From Mycolicibacterium chitae (GTDB taxonomy: Bacteria; Actinomycetota; Actinomycetes; Mycobacteriales; Mycobacteriaceae): a stretch of 64,000 nucleotides of DNA. The position numbers and the translations under genes are program-made. The notes under the pieces are model-generated. The model did not search any database, was not told the origin of the DNA, and worked only from the letters and a program-made list of their open reading frames with translations. Location of the stretch: contig NZ_LR134355.1 in NCBI RefSeq assembly GCF_900637205.1, positions 4,154,001 to 4,218,000 of the forward strand, in the 5' to 3' direction. Positions 25,311-34,188 of the stretch are shown piece after piece. Within the stretch, counting starts at the first letter, position 1, and every line of letters starts with the position of its first letter.

Positions 25311-26003
25311 ATGCAGTCACCGTCCGCGCCCAGGGCCGCATTGTTCGACTTCTCCGGCACGCTGTTCCGGCTGGAGGAGGACGACAGCTGGTTCGAGGGC
25401 GTCCGGGTCGATGACAGCGAGGTCGACCGCCACGTGCAGGTCGAGTTGATGCGCCGGATGACCGCGCCGACCGGGCAGTCCGTCCCGATGGACGACGCGC
25501 AACACCACGCGTGGACCAACCGCGACCTGGAACCGCACCTGCACCGCGAGGCCTACCTGCACGTGCTGCGCGAGTCCGGGGTGTCCGGCCACCACGCCGA
25601 GTCGCTGTACCAGAAGATGATCGACCCCGCGTGCTGGACGCCGTACCCGGATACCGCGCAAGTGCTGCGGCGGCTGGCCGAAAGCGGCGTGCGGACCGCC
25701 GTCGTCTCCAACATCGCGTTCGACGTGCGGCCGGCGTTCGCGGCTCTCGGAATCGAGCGGTACGTCTCGGAGTTCGTGCTGTCCTTCGAGGTCGGGGCGG
25801 TCAAGCCGAGCCCGCAGATCTTCACCACGGCGCTGCACCGCCTCGGTGTGCAGGCCGGCGATGCGGTGATGGTCGGCGACAGTGAGGAGGCCGACGGCGG
25901 CGCCCGGGACGTGGGCTGCGGGTTCGTCCTCGTCGACCCGCTGCCCACCGCGCAGCGTCCCGACGCGCTGCTACGCGGCCTGCGCGAGCACTTCGACCTC
26001 TGA
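25311..26003 (+). CDS. HAD-superfamily hydrolase
   Basis: ATG 25311 gives 230 residues; GGAGG lies only 1 nt upstream, so the start is uncertain. HAD motifs: I, ALFDFSGTLFRL, with Asp nucleophile but Ser instead of the second Asp of DxD; II, TAVVSNIA; III, Lys in GAVKPSPQIF; IV, VMVGDSEEAD. The DxS form occurs in haloacid-dehalogenase relatives, so a phosphatase call is not secure. It is divergent from the acyl-CoA dehydrogenase-like gene. Confidence 0.8.
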   Translation: MQSPSAPRAALFDFSGTLFRLEEDDSWFEGVRVDDSEVDRHVQVELMRRMTAPTGQSVPMDDAQHHAWTNRDLEPHLHREAYLHVLRESGVSGHHAESLYQKMIDPACWTPYPDTAQVLRRLAESGVRTAVVSNIAFDVRPAFAALGIERYVSEFVLSFEVGAVKPSPQIFTTALHRLGVQAGDAVMVGDSEEADGGARDVGCGFVLVDPLPTAQRPDALLRGLREHFDL

Positions 26004-26045
26004 CCCTGCGCGCACCCGAATCGCCCGACGGCTACCGTTCACTGG

Positions 26046-26963
26046 GTGAGCGAGAATCCCTTCGATCCCACGTTGTGGCAGCCCGTCCCCGGGTTCACCG
26101 ACCTGGCCGACATCACCTACCACCGGCACGTCGACGCGGCCGGAAATCCGCAGCCCACGGTCCGGGTGGCCTTCGACCGGCCCGAGGTGCGCAACGCATT
26201 CCGGCCCGGCACGGTCGACGAGCTCTACCGCGCGCTCGACCACGCCCGGATGTCACCGGATGTCGGCGTGGTGCTGCTGACGGGGAACGGCCCGTCCCCC
26301 AAGGACGGCGGCTGGGCGTTCTGCTCGGGCGGCGATCAGCGCATCCGCGGCCGCACGGGCTATCAGTACGCCGCCGGCGAGACCGCGGACACCGTGGACG
26401 TGGCCCGCGCCGGACGGCTGCACATCCTCGAGGTGCAGCGGCTGATCCGGTTCATGCCCAAGCCGGTGATCTGCCTGGTGAACGGCTGGGCCGCCGGCGG
26501 CGGGCACAGCCTGCACGTGGTGTGCGACCTGACGCTGGCCAGCCGCGAGCACGCGATGTTCAAGCAGACCGACGCCGACGTGGGCAGCTTCGACGGCGGC
26601 TACGGCAGCGCCTACCTGGCGCGTCAGGTGGGGCAGAAGTTCGCCCGGGAGATCTTCTTCCTGGGCCGCAGCTACACCGCCGAGCAGATGCACCAGATGG
26701 GCGCCGTCAACGAGGTGGTGGACCACGCCGAGCTGGAGAACGTCGCCCTGGAGTGGGCCGCGGCCATCAACGGCAAATCGCCGCAGGCCCAACGGATGTT
26801 GAAGTACGCGTTCAACCTGCTCGACGACGGCCTGGTGGGCCAGCAGCTGTTCGCCGGGGAGGCCACCCGGCTGGCCTACATGACCGATGAGGCCGTCGAG
26901 GGCCGCGACGCGTTCCTGGAGAAGCGGGATCCGGACTGGACCCCGTTCCCCCGCTACTTCTAG
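26046..26963 (+). CDS. menB: 1,4-Dihydroxy-2-naphthoyl-CoA synthase
   Basis: GTG 26046 gives 305 residues. Crotonase fold with MenB signatures: CSGGDQRIRG, LVNGWAAGGGHSLHVVCDLT (oxyanion hole) and DVGSFDGGYGSAYLARQVG (catalytic Asp/Ser-Tyr region), plus the MenB-specific C-terminal DAFLEKRDPDW. It cyclises o-succinylbenzoyl-CoA. Corresponds to Rv0548c. A hairpin repeat lies right after the stop. Confidence 0.96.
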   Translation: MSENPFDPTLWQPVPGFTDLADITYHRHVDAAGNPQPTVRVAFDRPEVRNAFRPGTVDELYRALDHARMSPDVGVVLLTGNGPSPKDGGWAFCSGGDQRIRGRTGYQYAAGETADTVDVARAGRLHILEVQRLIRFMPKPVICLVNGWAAGGGHSLHVVCDLTLASREHAMFKQTDADVGSFDGGYGSAYLARQVGQKFAREIFFLGRSYTAEQMHQMGAVNEVVDHAELENVALEWAAAINGKSPQAQRMLKYAFNLLDDGLVGQQLFAGEATRLAYMTDEAVEGRDAFLEKRDPDWTPFPRYF

Positions 26964-26967
26964 CAGT

Positions 26968-27016
26968 GATTTTGGCGTGATTTCCCATGCTGACCGTGTG
27001 AGATCACGCCGAAGTC
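26968..27016. repeat. Hairpin element B, copy 2
   Basis: Arms at 26968-26989 and 26995-27016 with a 5-nt loop. 17 of 22 positions are Watson-Crick pairs and four more are G-T pairs that would pair as G-U in RNA. The right arm is nearly identical to that of the copy at 14792-14810 (GAGATCACGCCGAA in both). It lies between menB and the SDR, 22 nt before the SDR start. Confidence 0.75.
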
Positions 27017-27038
27017 GCTCCGGTTTAGGGAGCACACG

Positions 27039-27887
27039 ATGGTCAATCCCCTGCGGAGACTCACCGAGGCCGCGGCGTTGGCCGGCATGCGGCCGCCGCT
27101 GAGCCTGCCCACCGGCACCAACGTCGACCTGCGGGGCAAGCGCGTGCTGCTGACGGGCGCCTCCTCGGGCATCGGGGAGGCCGCCGCCGAGCAGTTCGGC
27201 CGGGCCGGGGCCCACGTGATCGTCGTGGCGCGTCGCCGGGAACTGCTCGACGCGGTGGCCGCGCGGATCCAGGCCGACGGGGGTGACGCGGAGGCCATCG
27301 CGTGCGACCTGTCCGACCTCGACGCCATCGATGCGCTGGTGGAAACCGTTGGCGACGTTGACATCCTGATCAACAACGCCGGGCGTTCCATCCGCCGGCC
27401 GATGGCCGAGTCGCTGGACCGCTGGCACGATGTGGAACGCACGATGGCGCTGAACTACTTCGCGCCGCTGCGCCTGATCCGCGGTTTCGCGCCCGGCATG
27501 ATCGACCGCGGCGACGGCCACCTGATCAACGTCGCCACCTGGGGTGTGATGAACGAGGCCGCTCCCCTGTTCGCGGCCTACAACGCCTCGAAGTCCGCGC
27601 TGGCGGCGGTCAGCCGGGCCATCGAGACGGAGTGGGCGCCGCGCGGCGTGCACTCGACGACGCTGTACTACCCGCTGGTGGCGACCCCGATGATCGCGCC
27701 GACGGCCGAGTATCAGGGGCTGCCGGCGTTGAGCGCCGACGAGGCCGGCGAATGGATGGTGCGGGCGGCCCGCACGCGCCCGGTGCGGATCGCGCCGCGG
27801 ATGGCGGTCACCTCCCGCGCGGTCGACGTCGTGGCTCCGGGGCTGCTCAACACCGTGATGAAGCGTCAGCGCATTCAGCCGACCTGA
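27039..27887 (+). CDS. Short-chain dehydrogenase (Rv0547c type)
   Basis: ATG 27039 with an AGGGAG site gives 282 residues. SDR motifs: LLTGASSGIGEAAA, INNAGRS and YNASK with catalytic Tyr and Lys. The usual catalytic Ser strand reads INVATWGV, with Ala-Thr in its place, so Thr may take over. An N-terminal extension of about 25 residues precedes the Rossmann fold. Placement after menB matches Rv0547c; substrate unknown. Confidence 0.85.
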   Translation: MVNPLRRLTEAAALAGMRPPLSLPTGTNVDLRGKRVLLTGASSGIGEAAAEQFGRAGAHVIVVARRRELLDAVAARIQADGGDAEAIACDLSDLDAIDALVETVGDVDILINNAGRSIRRPMAESLDRWHDVERTMALNYFAPLRLIRGFAPGMIDRGDGHLINVATWGVMNEAAPLFAAYNASKSALAAVSRAIETEWAPRGVHSTTLYYPLVATPMIAPTAEYQGLPALSADEAGEWMVRAARTRPVRIAPRMAVTSRAVDVVAPGLLNTVMKRQRIQPT

Positions 27888-27902
27888 CCTGTCGAGTGCC
27901 CC

Positions 27903-27963
27903 GCGAGCGTGCGCAGAACCGGCCGCGGACCCGGCGTGTTGCCCGGGGACGCGCACCTTCGCG
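27903..27963 (+). repeat. 61-bp palindromic intergenic element, copy 3
   Basis: It begins GCGAGCGTGCGC, has the core GGCGTGTTGCCCGGGGAC and ends GCACCTTCGCG; termini are 10/12 complementary. Like copy 1 it sits just before the ribosome-binding region (AGGAGGGG) of the next gene. Confidence 0.85.
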
Positions 27964-27986
27964 CAGGAGGGGGTAGACACGTCAGC

Positions 27987-28373
27987 ATGGAGATCCTTGC
28001 CAGCCGGGTGCTGTTCCGGCCGAGTGACTACCAACGCTCCCTGTCCTTCTACCGCGACGACCTCGGCTTGGCCCTGGCCCGCGAGTACGGCGGCGGCACG
28101 GTGTTCTACGCCGGACAGTCGCTGATCGAACTCGCCGGCCACGGGGCTCCGCCCGCCGGGTCACCGCCGTTCCCCGGTGCGTTGTGGCTGCAGGTCCGCG
28201 ACCTCTACGCCACCCAGGCCGAGTTGCAGTCCCGCGGCGTGGCCATCGCCCGCGAGGCCCGCCGCGAACCGTGGGGGCTGCACGAGATGCACGTCGACGA
28301 CCCCGACGGGGTGACGCTGATCTTCGTCGAGGTACCCGACGACCACCCGCTGCGCCGCGACACCCGGGGCTAG
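27987..28373 (+). CDS. Glyoxalase/bleomycin-resistance (VOC) family protein
   Basis: ATG 27987 gives 128 residues, the length of Rv0546c, which has the same neighbours. One VOC module pair: ASRVLFRPSDYQRSLSFYRDDLGL at the start and HVDDPDGVTLIFVEV at the end, with metal-type His and Glu positions. The AGGAGGGG upstream is about 15 nt away, farther than ideal. Specific reaction unknown. Confidence 0.85.
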   Translation: MEILASRVLFRPSDYQRSLSFYRDDLGLALAREYGGGTVFYAGQSLIELAGHGAPPAGSPPFPGALWLQVRDLYATQAELQSRGVAIAREARREPWGLHEMHVDDPDGVTLIFVEVPDDHPLRRDTRG

Positions 28374-28392
28374 GATCATCGCCATCGCTACC

Positions 28393-29547
28393 TTGCGCAC
28401 GCTCGTAGTTCCGCCCGGCCCGTCGGCGCACTCGATGATGGCCGCGCTGGCTGCCGTCCTCGACGGCAGCGCCACCCCGGTACTGCCGGTTCCCGGCGGC
28501 GACCTCCGGCAATACGAGCTGCTGACAAGCTCTTTGCGGGCTGGGGAGGACATCGACGACGACGTCGCCCTGGTGATCCCCACCTCCGGCACGACGGGCA
28601 CCCCGAAGGGCGCGCTGCTGACCGCACCCGCCCTGATCGCCAGTGCCACCGCCACCCACGACCGGCTCGGCGGCGCGGGCACCTGGCTGCTGGCGTTGCC
28701 GCCGCATCACATCGCCGGCATGCAGGTCCTGATCCGCAGCGTGGTGGCGGGCACCACCCCCGTCGAGATCGACGTGTCCAGCGGGTTCGACGTCGCGGCC
28801 CTGCCCGAGGCCGTCGCCGCGATGAAGCTCGGCTCGGGCCGCAGGTACGCCTCGCTGGTGGGGGTGCAGCTGGCCAAGGCGCTGGCCGACCCGGCCGCGG
28901 CCGCCGCGCTGGCCGACCTCGACGCCGTGCTGCTCGGCGGCGGCCCCGCCTCCGAGGCGGTGCTGGAAGGCGCTGCGGTGGCCGGGATTTCGGTGGTCCG
29001 CAGCTACGGCATGAGCGAGACCGCCGGCGGCTGCGTGTACGACGGGCGCCCGCTGGACGGGGTGCAGCTGCGCATCGACGACGACGGTCGCATCGTGCTG
29101 GGCGGCGCGACGCTGGCCAAGGGCTACCGCAACCCGGCGGACCCGGACCCGTTCGCCGAGTCCGGCTGGTTCCGCACCGACGACATTGGCGCCGTGGATG
29201 ATTCGGGGGTGCTGCAGGTGCTGGGGCGCGCCGACGACGCGATCAGCACGGGCGGGCTGACGGTGCTGCCGCAGCCGGTCGAGGCCGCGTTGATCACCCA
29301 CCCTGACGTGGTCGACTCCGCGGTGTTCGGCGTGCCCGACGAACGGCTGGGGCAGCGGGTGGCCGCAGTCGTCGTGCTGGCCTTCGACTCCCCCGAGCCC
29401 ACCGTGGCCGAATTGCGGGCCCACGTCGAGCAGACGCTGGACGCCACGGCCGCCCCGCGGGAGATCCACATCGTCGAGGAAGTGCCCCGCCTGGGCATCG
29501 GCAAGGTCGACCGGCGCGCCTTGGTGGACCGCTACTCGCCTTCCTGA
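28393..29547 (+). CDS. menE: o-Succinylbenzoate-CoA ligase
   Basis: 384 residues from a TTG at 28393; no better start is in frame, so the start is moderately sure. ANL family with P-loop PTSGTTGTPKGALL, LPPHHIAGM, YGMSETAGGC, RTDDIG and catalytic Lys in GIGKVDRRAL. It is short for the family, as is usual for actinobacterial MenE, lacking much of the N-terminal domain. It supplies OSB-CoA to MenB. Corresponds to Rv0542c. Confidence 0.93.
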   Translation: MRTLVVPPGPSAHSMMAALAAVLDGSATPVLPVPGGDLRQYELLTSSLRAGEDIDDDVALVIPTSGTTGTPKGALLTAPALIASATATHDRLGGAGTWLLALPPHHIAGMQVLIRSVVAGTTPVEIDVSSGFDVAALPEAVAAMKLGSGRRYASLVGVQLAKALADPAAAAALADLDAVLLGGGPASEAVLEGAAVAGISVVRSYGMSETAGGCVYDGRPLDGVQLRIDDDGRIVLGGATLAKGYRNPADPDPFAESGWFRTDDIGAVDDSGVLQVLGRADDAISTGGLTVLPQPVEAALITHPDVVDSAVFGVPDERLGQRVAAVVVLAFDSPEPTVAELRAHVEQTLDATAAPREIHIVEEVPRLGIGKVDRRALVDRYSPS

Positions 29548-29556
29548 TCACGCATC

Positions 29557-30180
29557 ATGGAGGGCATGCGCCGAGAAGTCAGCACCGTCGAAGCGCTCCG
29601 CGAGATCGTGGGGCACCCCAACGAGTACGTCGCCAACAAGGTCGGTGACACCCTCAAGCCCATCCACCGGGACTGGCTGGCCCATTCGCCGCTGGCCTTC
29701 GTGGCCACCACCGACGCCGAGGGCCGCGTCGACGTCTCGCCGAAGGGCGACCCGCCGGGATTCGCTTACGTCATCGACGCCACCACCATCGCCATCCCGG
29801 AGCGGCCCGGCAACAAGCGGGTCGACGGCTACCTCAACGTGCTGCAGCGCCCGCACGTCGGCACCCTGTTCGCCATCCCGGGCCGCGGCGACACGCTGCG
29901 GATCAACGGGCGCGCGACCGTGCTGGCCGACGCGGACTACTTCGAGGCGATGAGCATCGGCGGCAAGCGCCCGATCCTGGCGCTGGAGATCGCCGTCGAG
30001 GAGGTGTTCTTCCACTGCGCGCGGGCCTTCCTGCGCGCCGATGCCTGGGAGCCGCACACCTGGAACCCCACCGCGCTGCCCAGCGTCGCGCAGATGGCGC
30101 ACGCAGCGCGCAGCGGTCTGAGCCTGGCCGAACTCGAGGGCTATTACAGCGAGGACAACATGCGCAAGATCCTGTATTGA
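29557..30180 (+). CDS. FMN-binding PPOX-type flavoprotein (pyridoxamine-phosphate-oxidase family)
   Basis: 207 residues from ATG 29557 (ATG 29566 possible, since GGAGGG lies between them). The split-barrel fold is indicated by LAFVATTDAEGRVDVSPKGDPPGF and IPERPGNKRVDGYLNVLQRPHVG, followed by FHCARAFLRA. This fits the MSMEG_1061-like FMN PPOX group. Function unknown. It follows menE by 9 nt. Confidence 0.82.
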   Translation: MEGMRREVSTVEALREIVGHPNEYVANKVGDTLKPIHRDWLAHSPLAFVATTDAEGRVDVSPKGDPPGFAYVIDATTIAIPERPGNKRVDGYLNVLQRPHVGTLFAIPGRGDTLRINGRATVLADADYFEAMSIGGKRPILALEIAVEEVFFHCARAFLRADAWEPHTWNPTALPSVAQMAHAARSGLSLAELEGYYSEDNMRKILY

Positions 30181-30198
30181 TTCACCAGCACGTCCACC

Positions 30199-30522
30199 TC
30201 ACAACCACGTCATCAGCACCACGTACACCGCGGTACCGCCGACGATGCTCAGCAGCGCCTGCCCGCGCCAACAGTGCAGACCCGCGGTGATGAGCACGGC
30301 CAGCGCCAGCCACAGCACGCCGATGCCGCCGGCGGTCACGCCGGGGCGCAGCGTGTAGATCGTGAGCATCACCATGACCCCGAGCGGCATGTGGATGCCC
30401 AGGTACTTGACCACCTCGCTGTCGCGCATCGGGGCCAGCCCGGCGAACGGCAGGGCGCGCAGCAGCCAGGTGATGGCCGCGGCGACGCCGACCAGCAGCG
30501 CGATGTAACCGTTGTCCGGCAC
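30199..30522 (-). CDS. azlD: AzlD-type branched-chain amino acid exporter subunit
   Basis: GTG 30522 gives 107 residues with about four hydrophobic helices and the AzlD pattern (ITWLLRALPFAGL, VKYLGIHMPLGVMVML). It acts with AzlC as the small subunit of a LIV-E exporter. It starts 3 nt after the azlC stop. Confidence 0.88.
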   Translation of the reverse strand: MPDNGYIALLVGVAAAITWLLRALPFAGLAPMRDSEVVKYLGIHMPLGVMVMLTIYTLRPGVTAGGIGVLWLALAVLITAGLHCWRGQALLSIVGGTAVYVVLMTWL

Positions 30523-30525
30523 GGC

Positions 30526-31221
30526 TCAGCCCGCCCGCGCCGGACGCCGCAGGAATCGCACCGCCAGGGCGGCGGTGAACGCGGCAAACGCGACGATCAG
30601 CATCTGCCCGGGCACCGCGATCCAGGCCGCCACCGCGCACACCGCGGCCGTCGCGGCGGTCAGGCGGTCCGGCCGCTGCCGGTAGGCCTCGATCGCCAGC
30701 ACGACGAACAGCGCCGTCAGCGCGAAGTCCAGGCCCTCGAGCCGGTCGATGGGCAGCGCCGTGCCCAGCAGTGCGCCCAGCGCGGCACCGGACACCCACA
30801 GACACTGAAGGAACAACTGCATCAACACAATTGGGCGGGTCGTCCACGTCGCGGCCTCCGGGCTGACCGCGACGGCGTACGCCTCGTCGGACAGCGCGAA
30901 GGTGCTGAACAGCTTCGTCCACCACCCCCGCACCCGCTCCAGCGGGAACGACAGGGCATAGAAGACGTGGCGGGAGTTGACGACGAACGCGGTCATCGCG
31001 ACCGTGGCCACCGGGGCGCCGGTGGCCGCGAGGCCCACCATGAGGAACTCCAACGATCCGGCGTAGATCACCGCGGCAAACACCGGGGCCCACCACCAGG
31101 CCAGCCCGGCGTTGACCACGAGGATGCCCAGAGCCATTCCCAGCGGGATGAACGCCAGCCCGATCGGCACGGTCAGGGCCAGCACCGCCCGTAACGGGTG
31201 CTGCGGCGCGCGGTCGGACAT
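30526..31221 (-). CDS. azlC: AzlC-type branched-chain amino acid exporter subunit
   Basis: ATG 31221 gives 231 residues, about seven hydrophobic helices and AzlC motifs (AGSLEFLMVGL, NSRHVFYALSFP, SDEAYAV). Large subunit of the LIV-E exporter. The gene is divergent from the response regulator across 100 bp. Confidence 0.9.
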   Translation of the reverse strand: MSDRAPQHPLRAVLALTVPIGLAFIPLGMALGILVVNAGLAWWWAPVFAAVIYAGSLEFLMVGLAATGAPVATVAMTAFVVNSRHVFYALSFPLERVRGWWTKLFSTFALSDEAYAVAVSPEAATWTTRPIVLMQLFLQCLWVSGAALGALLGTALPIDRLEGLDFALTALFVVLAIEAYRQRPDRLTAATAAVCAVAAWIAVPGQMLIVAFAAFTAALAVRFLRRPARAG

Positions 31222-31321
31222 GGTCACCAGTCTCGCTGGCCATGGCCCCGCGACGCCAAACCGTGCACATCGGTGCAGGTAGCGGGGTTTCACCCGGGGG
31301 GCATTCGGGTACAGACGGCAA

Positions 31322-32032
31322 ATGACGGCGCGTGTCCTGGTGGCAGACGACGACCTTGTCGTGCGTGACATGGTGCGTCGCTACCTGGAGCGCGAGGGCA
31401 TGGCGGTCGCGGTCGTCGGCGACGGGCACGAGGCGCTGCGCGTGCTCGAGAGCGGACAGGTGGACATCGCCGTGATCGACGTGCTGCTGCCCGGGGTCAG
31501 CGGCCTGGCTCTGGTGCGCAGCCTGTGCCGCGGCGGGAACTTCAGCGTGCCGGTGATCCTGCTCACGGCCCTCGGCGAGGAAGAGGACCGGATCGCCGGT
31601 CTGGAGGCCGGCGCCGACGACTACGTGACCAAGCCGTTCAGCCCGCGCGAGTTGACGTTGCGGGTGCGCTCGCTGCTGCGCCGCGCCCCCGCCGCCGCCG
31701 CACCGCAGCCCAGCGAGATCACCGCCGGCGCCATCACCATCTCGACCGCCGCACGCACCGCCACCGTGGCCGGCAACCCCGTCGGCCTGACCAACCGCGA
31801 GTTCGACCTGCTGCTGTTCTTCCTGACCCACCGCGACACCGTGTTCAGCCGTCAGGAGTTGCTCAACCAGGTGTGGTGCTGGGATTACGGTGATCTCTCC
31901 ACGGTGACCGTGCACGTCAAGCGGCTGCGCGCCAAGCTCGGTGCCTACCACCAGATCCACACGGTGTGGGGCCGCGGCTACTTCTGGCGGGATGCCCCCG
32001 CCGCGCAGGACGCCAACCATGACTGTGCCTGA
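31322..32032 (+). CDS. OmpR-family response regulator
   Basis: 236 residues from ATG 31322. Receiver domain with acidic pair DDD (residues 9-11), phospho-acceptor Asp53 (VIDVLLPG), Thr82 and Lys104 (YVTKPFSPRE). C-terminal winged helix with LTNREFDLLLFFL and the recognition helix LSTVTVHVKRLRAKL. No clear ribosome site precedes it. It overlaps the kinase gene by 14 nt. Target genes unknown; azlCD next door are candidates. Confidence 0.93.
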   Translation: MTARVLVADDDLVVRDMVRRYLEREGMAVAVVGDGHEALRVLESGQVDIAVIDVLLPGVSGLALVRSLCRGGNFSVPVILLTALGEEEDRIAGLEAGADDYVTKPFSPRELTLRVRSLLRRAPAAAAPQPSEITAGAITISTAARTATVAGNPVGLTNREFDLLLFFLTHRDTVFSRQELLNQVWCWDYGDLSTVTVHVKRLRAKLGAYHQIHTVWGRGYFWRDAPAAQDANHDCA

Positions 32033-33044
32033 CGGCCTGGTCGAAACGGTTGCTTTTGTTCTGATCTGCTCGGTGCCGGTGGTGCTCGCGGGCAGCCTGC
32101 TGATCCGCCTGGCCCGGTCCTGGTCGCTGGCGGCCAGCATGGTGGTGCTGGTGCTGATCCCGTTGGCCGCCACCTTCACCGGGGTGCTCGGGGCCAGCGG
32201 CTTCATGATCAGCGGCACGCCGGCCAAGACCGCGATGGTGGTGGTCATCGTGTCGGTGGTGACGGTGCCGGCCGCGGTGATGCTGGGCCGCTATCAGGCC
32301 CGACGCACGGTGTGGGAGCGCGAGATTCGCGATGCCGAACGCGCGGCCGAGGACTCCCGGCGCAAGCTGGTGGCGTTCGTCAGCCACGACCTGCGCACCC
32401 CACTGGCCGGGATCCGGACGGTGGCCGAGGCCATGGCCGACGGCCTGGTGGACCCCGACGATGTTCCCCGGCACGCGAAACACATTGAGCAGGAGAGCAT
32501 CCGGGTCTCGGAAATGGTCGAGGACCTGTTCGATATGTCCAAGATCAACGCCGGGGCCATCGCGCCGGCGGCCGACACGCTCGAGCTCGACCAGGTGGTC
32601 GACGACGTTGCGGCCGCCTATGCCCTGGTGGCCCGGCGCGCCCGGGTGGACCTGCGCACCGTGGTGCCCGAGGACCCGGTCCGCGTGGCCGGCAGCCACC
32701 GCGACCTGACCCGGGTGCTGTCGAATCTCGTCGCCAATGCGATCGCGCACACCCCCGAGGGCGGGTCGGTCACCATGTCGATGGGCTGCGACGAACGGGG
32801 TGCCTGGGTCCGGGTCGACGACACCGGTTCGGGTATCGACGGCGACTCGCTGGCGCGGGTGTTCGACGTCGCCTACCGCGGCTCCAATGACCGTGTGCCG
32901 CGGTCGGATCCGTCGCTACCCAGTGGATCGGGGCTGGGTCTGGCCATCGCCGCCGGCCTGGTGCAGGCCCACCGCGGCACGATCTCGGCGGGCAACACCG
33001 ACTCCGGCGCGCGGTTCGAGGTGCGCCTGCCCTCGCCGTGCTGA
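32019..33044 (+). CDS. Membrane sensor histidine kinase
   Basis: ATG 32019 inside the regulator's end gives 341 residues. Three hydrophobic helices (about 8-30, 36-56, 68-90) form a membrane sensor with almost no extracytoplasmic domain. HisKA with VSHDLRTPLAG (His123); HATPase with SNLVANAIAHTP, VDDTGSGID and GSGLGLAIAAGL. All catalytic motifs look intact. The short sensor loops suggest sensing within or near the membrane. It is convergent with the nitronate monooxygenase (3-nt gap). Confidence 0.92.
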   Translation: MTVPDGLVETVAFVLICSVPVVLAGSLLIRLARSWSLAASMVVLVLIPLAATFTGVLGASGFMISGTPAKTAMVVVIVSVVTVPAAVMLGRYQARRTVWEREIRDAERAAEDSRRKLVAFVSHDLRTPLAGIRTVAEAMADGLVDPDDVPRHAKHIEQESIRVSEMVEDLFDMSKINAGAIAPAADTLELDQVVDDVAAAYALVARRARVDLRTVVPEDPVRVAGSHRDLTRVLSNLVANAIAHTPEGGSVTMSMGCDERGAWVRVDDTGSGIDGDSLARVFDVAYRGSNDRVPRSDPSLPSGSGLGLAIAAGLVQAHRGTISAGNTDSGARFEVRLPSPC

Positions 33045-33047
33045 GGG

Positions 33048-34175
33048 TCAGTCCTCGAGCGAACCGGCGAGGCGTTCGGCCGCGGCCACGTAGTCCTCGA
33101 TGAACTCCAGCACCACCTCGCGGGCGGGCTTGACCTTGTTCATCAGGCCGACGCCCTGGCCGACGAAGTAGGTCGCCAGCGCCTGGGCGCCCTCGTGGCC
33201 GTTGGCGGCCAGCTTGTCCACCCGACGCAGCACCGGTTCGACGAGCATGGACTGCAGGGGCAGCGGCAGCGGCTGCTGCCCGCCGGGATTGGGCGCCCAC
33301 GCGTCGGTCCAGTCCGAAACCAGTTGCCGCGACGGCTTTCCGGTGCGCCCGGCCGAGCGGATGGTGTCGCGGGAGGTGGCGGCGAGCATCTTCTGCACGG
33401 TGTACGGCGCGGTCTCGGCCTCCTCGGTGGTCAGCCACACCGAACCGGTCCACGCCCCGGCCGCGCCCATCGCCACACAGCCGGCCATCTGCTTGCCGGT
33501 CACGATGCCGCCGGCGGCGAGCACCGGTGTGTCGCTGCCGATCTCGGCCAGCGCGGCCAGCACCTCGGGCACCAGCACCAGGGTGGACACCTCGCCGCAG
33601 TGCCCGCCGGCCTCCGTGCCCTGGGCGATGATCAGATCGACACCGGCCTTGACCTGCTTGATGGCGTGCTCCTTGGCGCCCACCAGCGCGGCCACCGGAA
33701 CGCCCGAGGACCGGCCGGCCTCGATCATGTAGGCCGGCGGCACGCCGAGCGCGTTGGCCATCAACTTGATCGGATGCCGCAGCGCGACCTCGAGCAGGGC
33801 CTCGCCGGTGTCGCCGGAGAGGCTGCTGCCGCCCAGGCGACGCTTCTCCTCGGCGGGAATGTCATGGCCGGCAAGCAGTTCGGTGACATAGGTCTTGTAG
33901 TAGTCCGGGATCCGGTCGGCCAGCTGAGTGCCGGTGACGTTCTCACCCTTGCCCTCGTACTTGGCGGGCACGATGATGTCCACGCCGTAGGGCTTGCCCT
34001 TGACCTGTTCGTCGATCCAGGTGAGCTCCTGCTCGAGTTGCTCCGGGGTGAACGCGGTGCCGCCGAGCACGCCGAGGCCCCCGGCGTTGGTCACCGCGGC
34101 GACGACGTCGCGGCAGTGGCTGAACGCGAAGAGGGGGAAGTCGATGCCGTACTGCTCGCAGATCGGTGTCTTCAT
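33048..34175 (-). CDS. Nitronate monooxygenase-type FMN protein
   Basis: 375 residues from ATG 34175. A TIM-barrel FMN protein of the 2-nitropropane dioxygenase/NPD family: AGGLGVLGGTAFTPEQL near the start, IAQGTEAGGHCGEV, LAAGGIVTGKQMAG and AMGAAGAWTGSVWL. It may oxidise nitroalkanes or act on another substrate such as propionate-3-nitronate. A perfect 16-bp palindrome lies 14 nt upstream of the start. Confidence 0.85.
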   Translation of the reverse strand: MKTPICEQYGIDFPLFAFSHCRDVVAAVTNAGGLGVLGGTAFTPEQLEQELTWIDEQVKGKPYGVDIIVPAKYEGKGENVTGTQLADRIPDYYKTYVTELLAGHDIPAEEKRRLGGSSLSGDTGEALLEVALRHPIKLMANALGVPPAYMIEAGRSSGVPVAALVGAKEHAIKQVKAGVDLIIAQGTEAGGHCGEVSTLVLVPEVLAALAEIGSDTPVLAAGGIVTGKQMAGCVAMGAAGAWTGSVWLTTEEAETAPYTVQKMLAATSRDTIRSAGRTGKPSRQLVSDWTDAWAPNPGGQQPLPLPLQSMLVEPVLRRVDKLAANGHEGAQALATYFVGQGVGLMNKVKPAREVVLEFIEDYVAAAERLAGSLED

Positions 34176-34188
34176 CGGCCAAGTATGA

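Noticed and set aside
31264..31277. TGCAC-ATCG-GTGCA inverted repeat upstream of the response regulator
   Set aside because: Only 5-bp arms, expected by chance in this base composition; not strong enough to call an operator.
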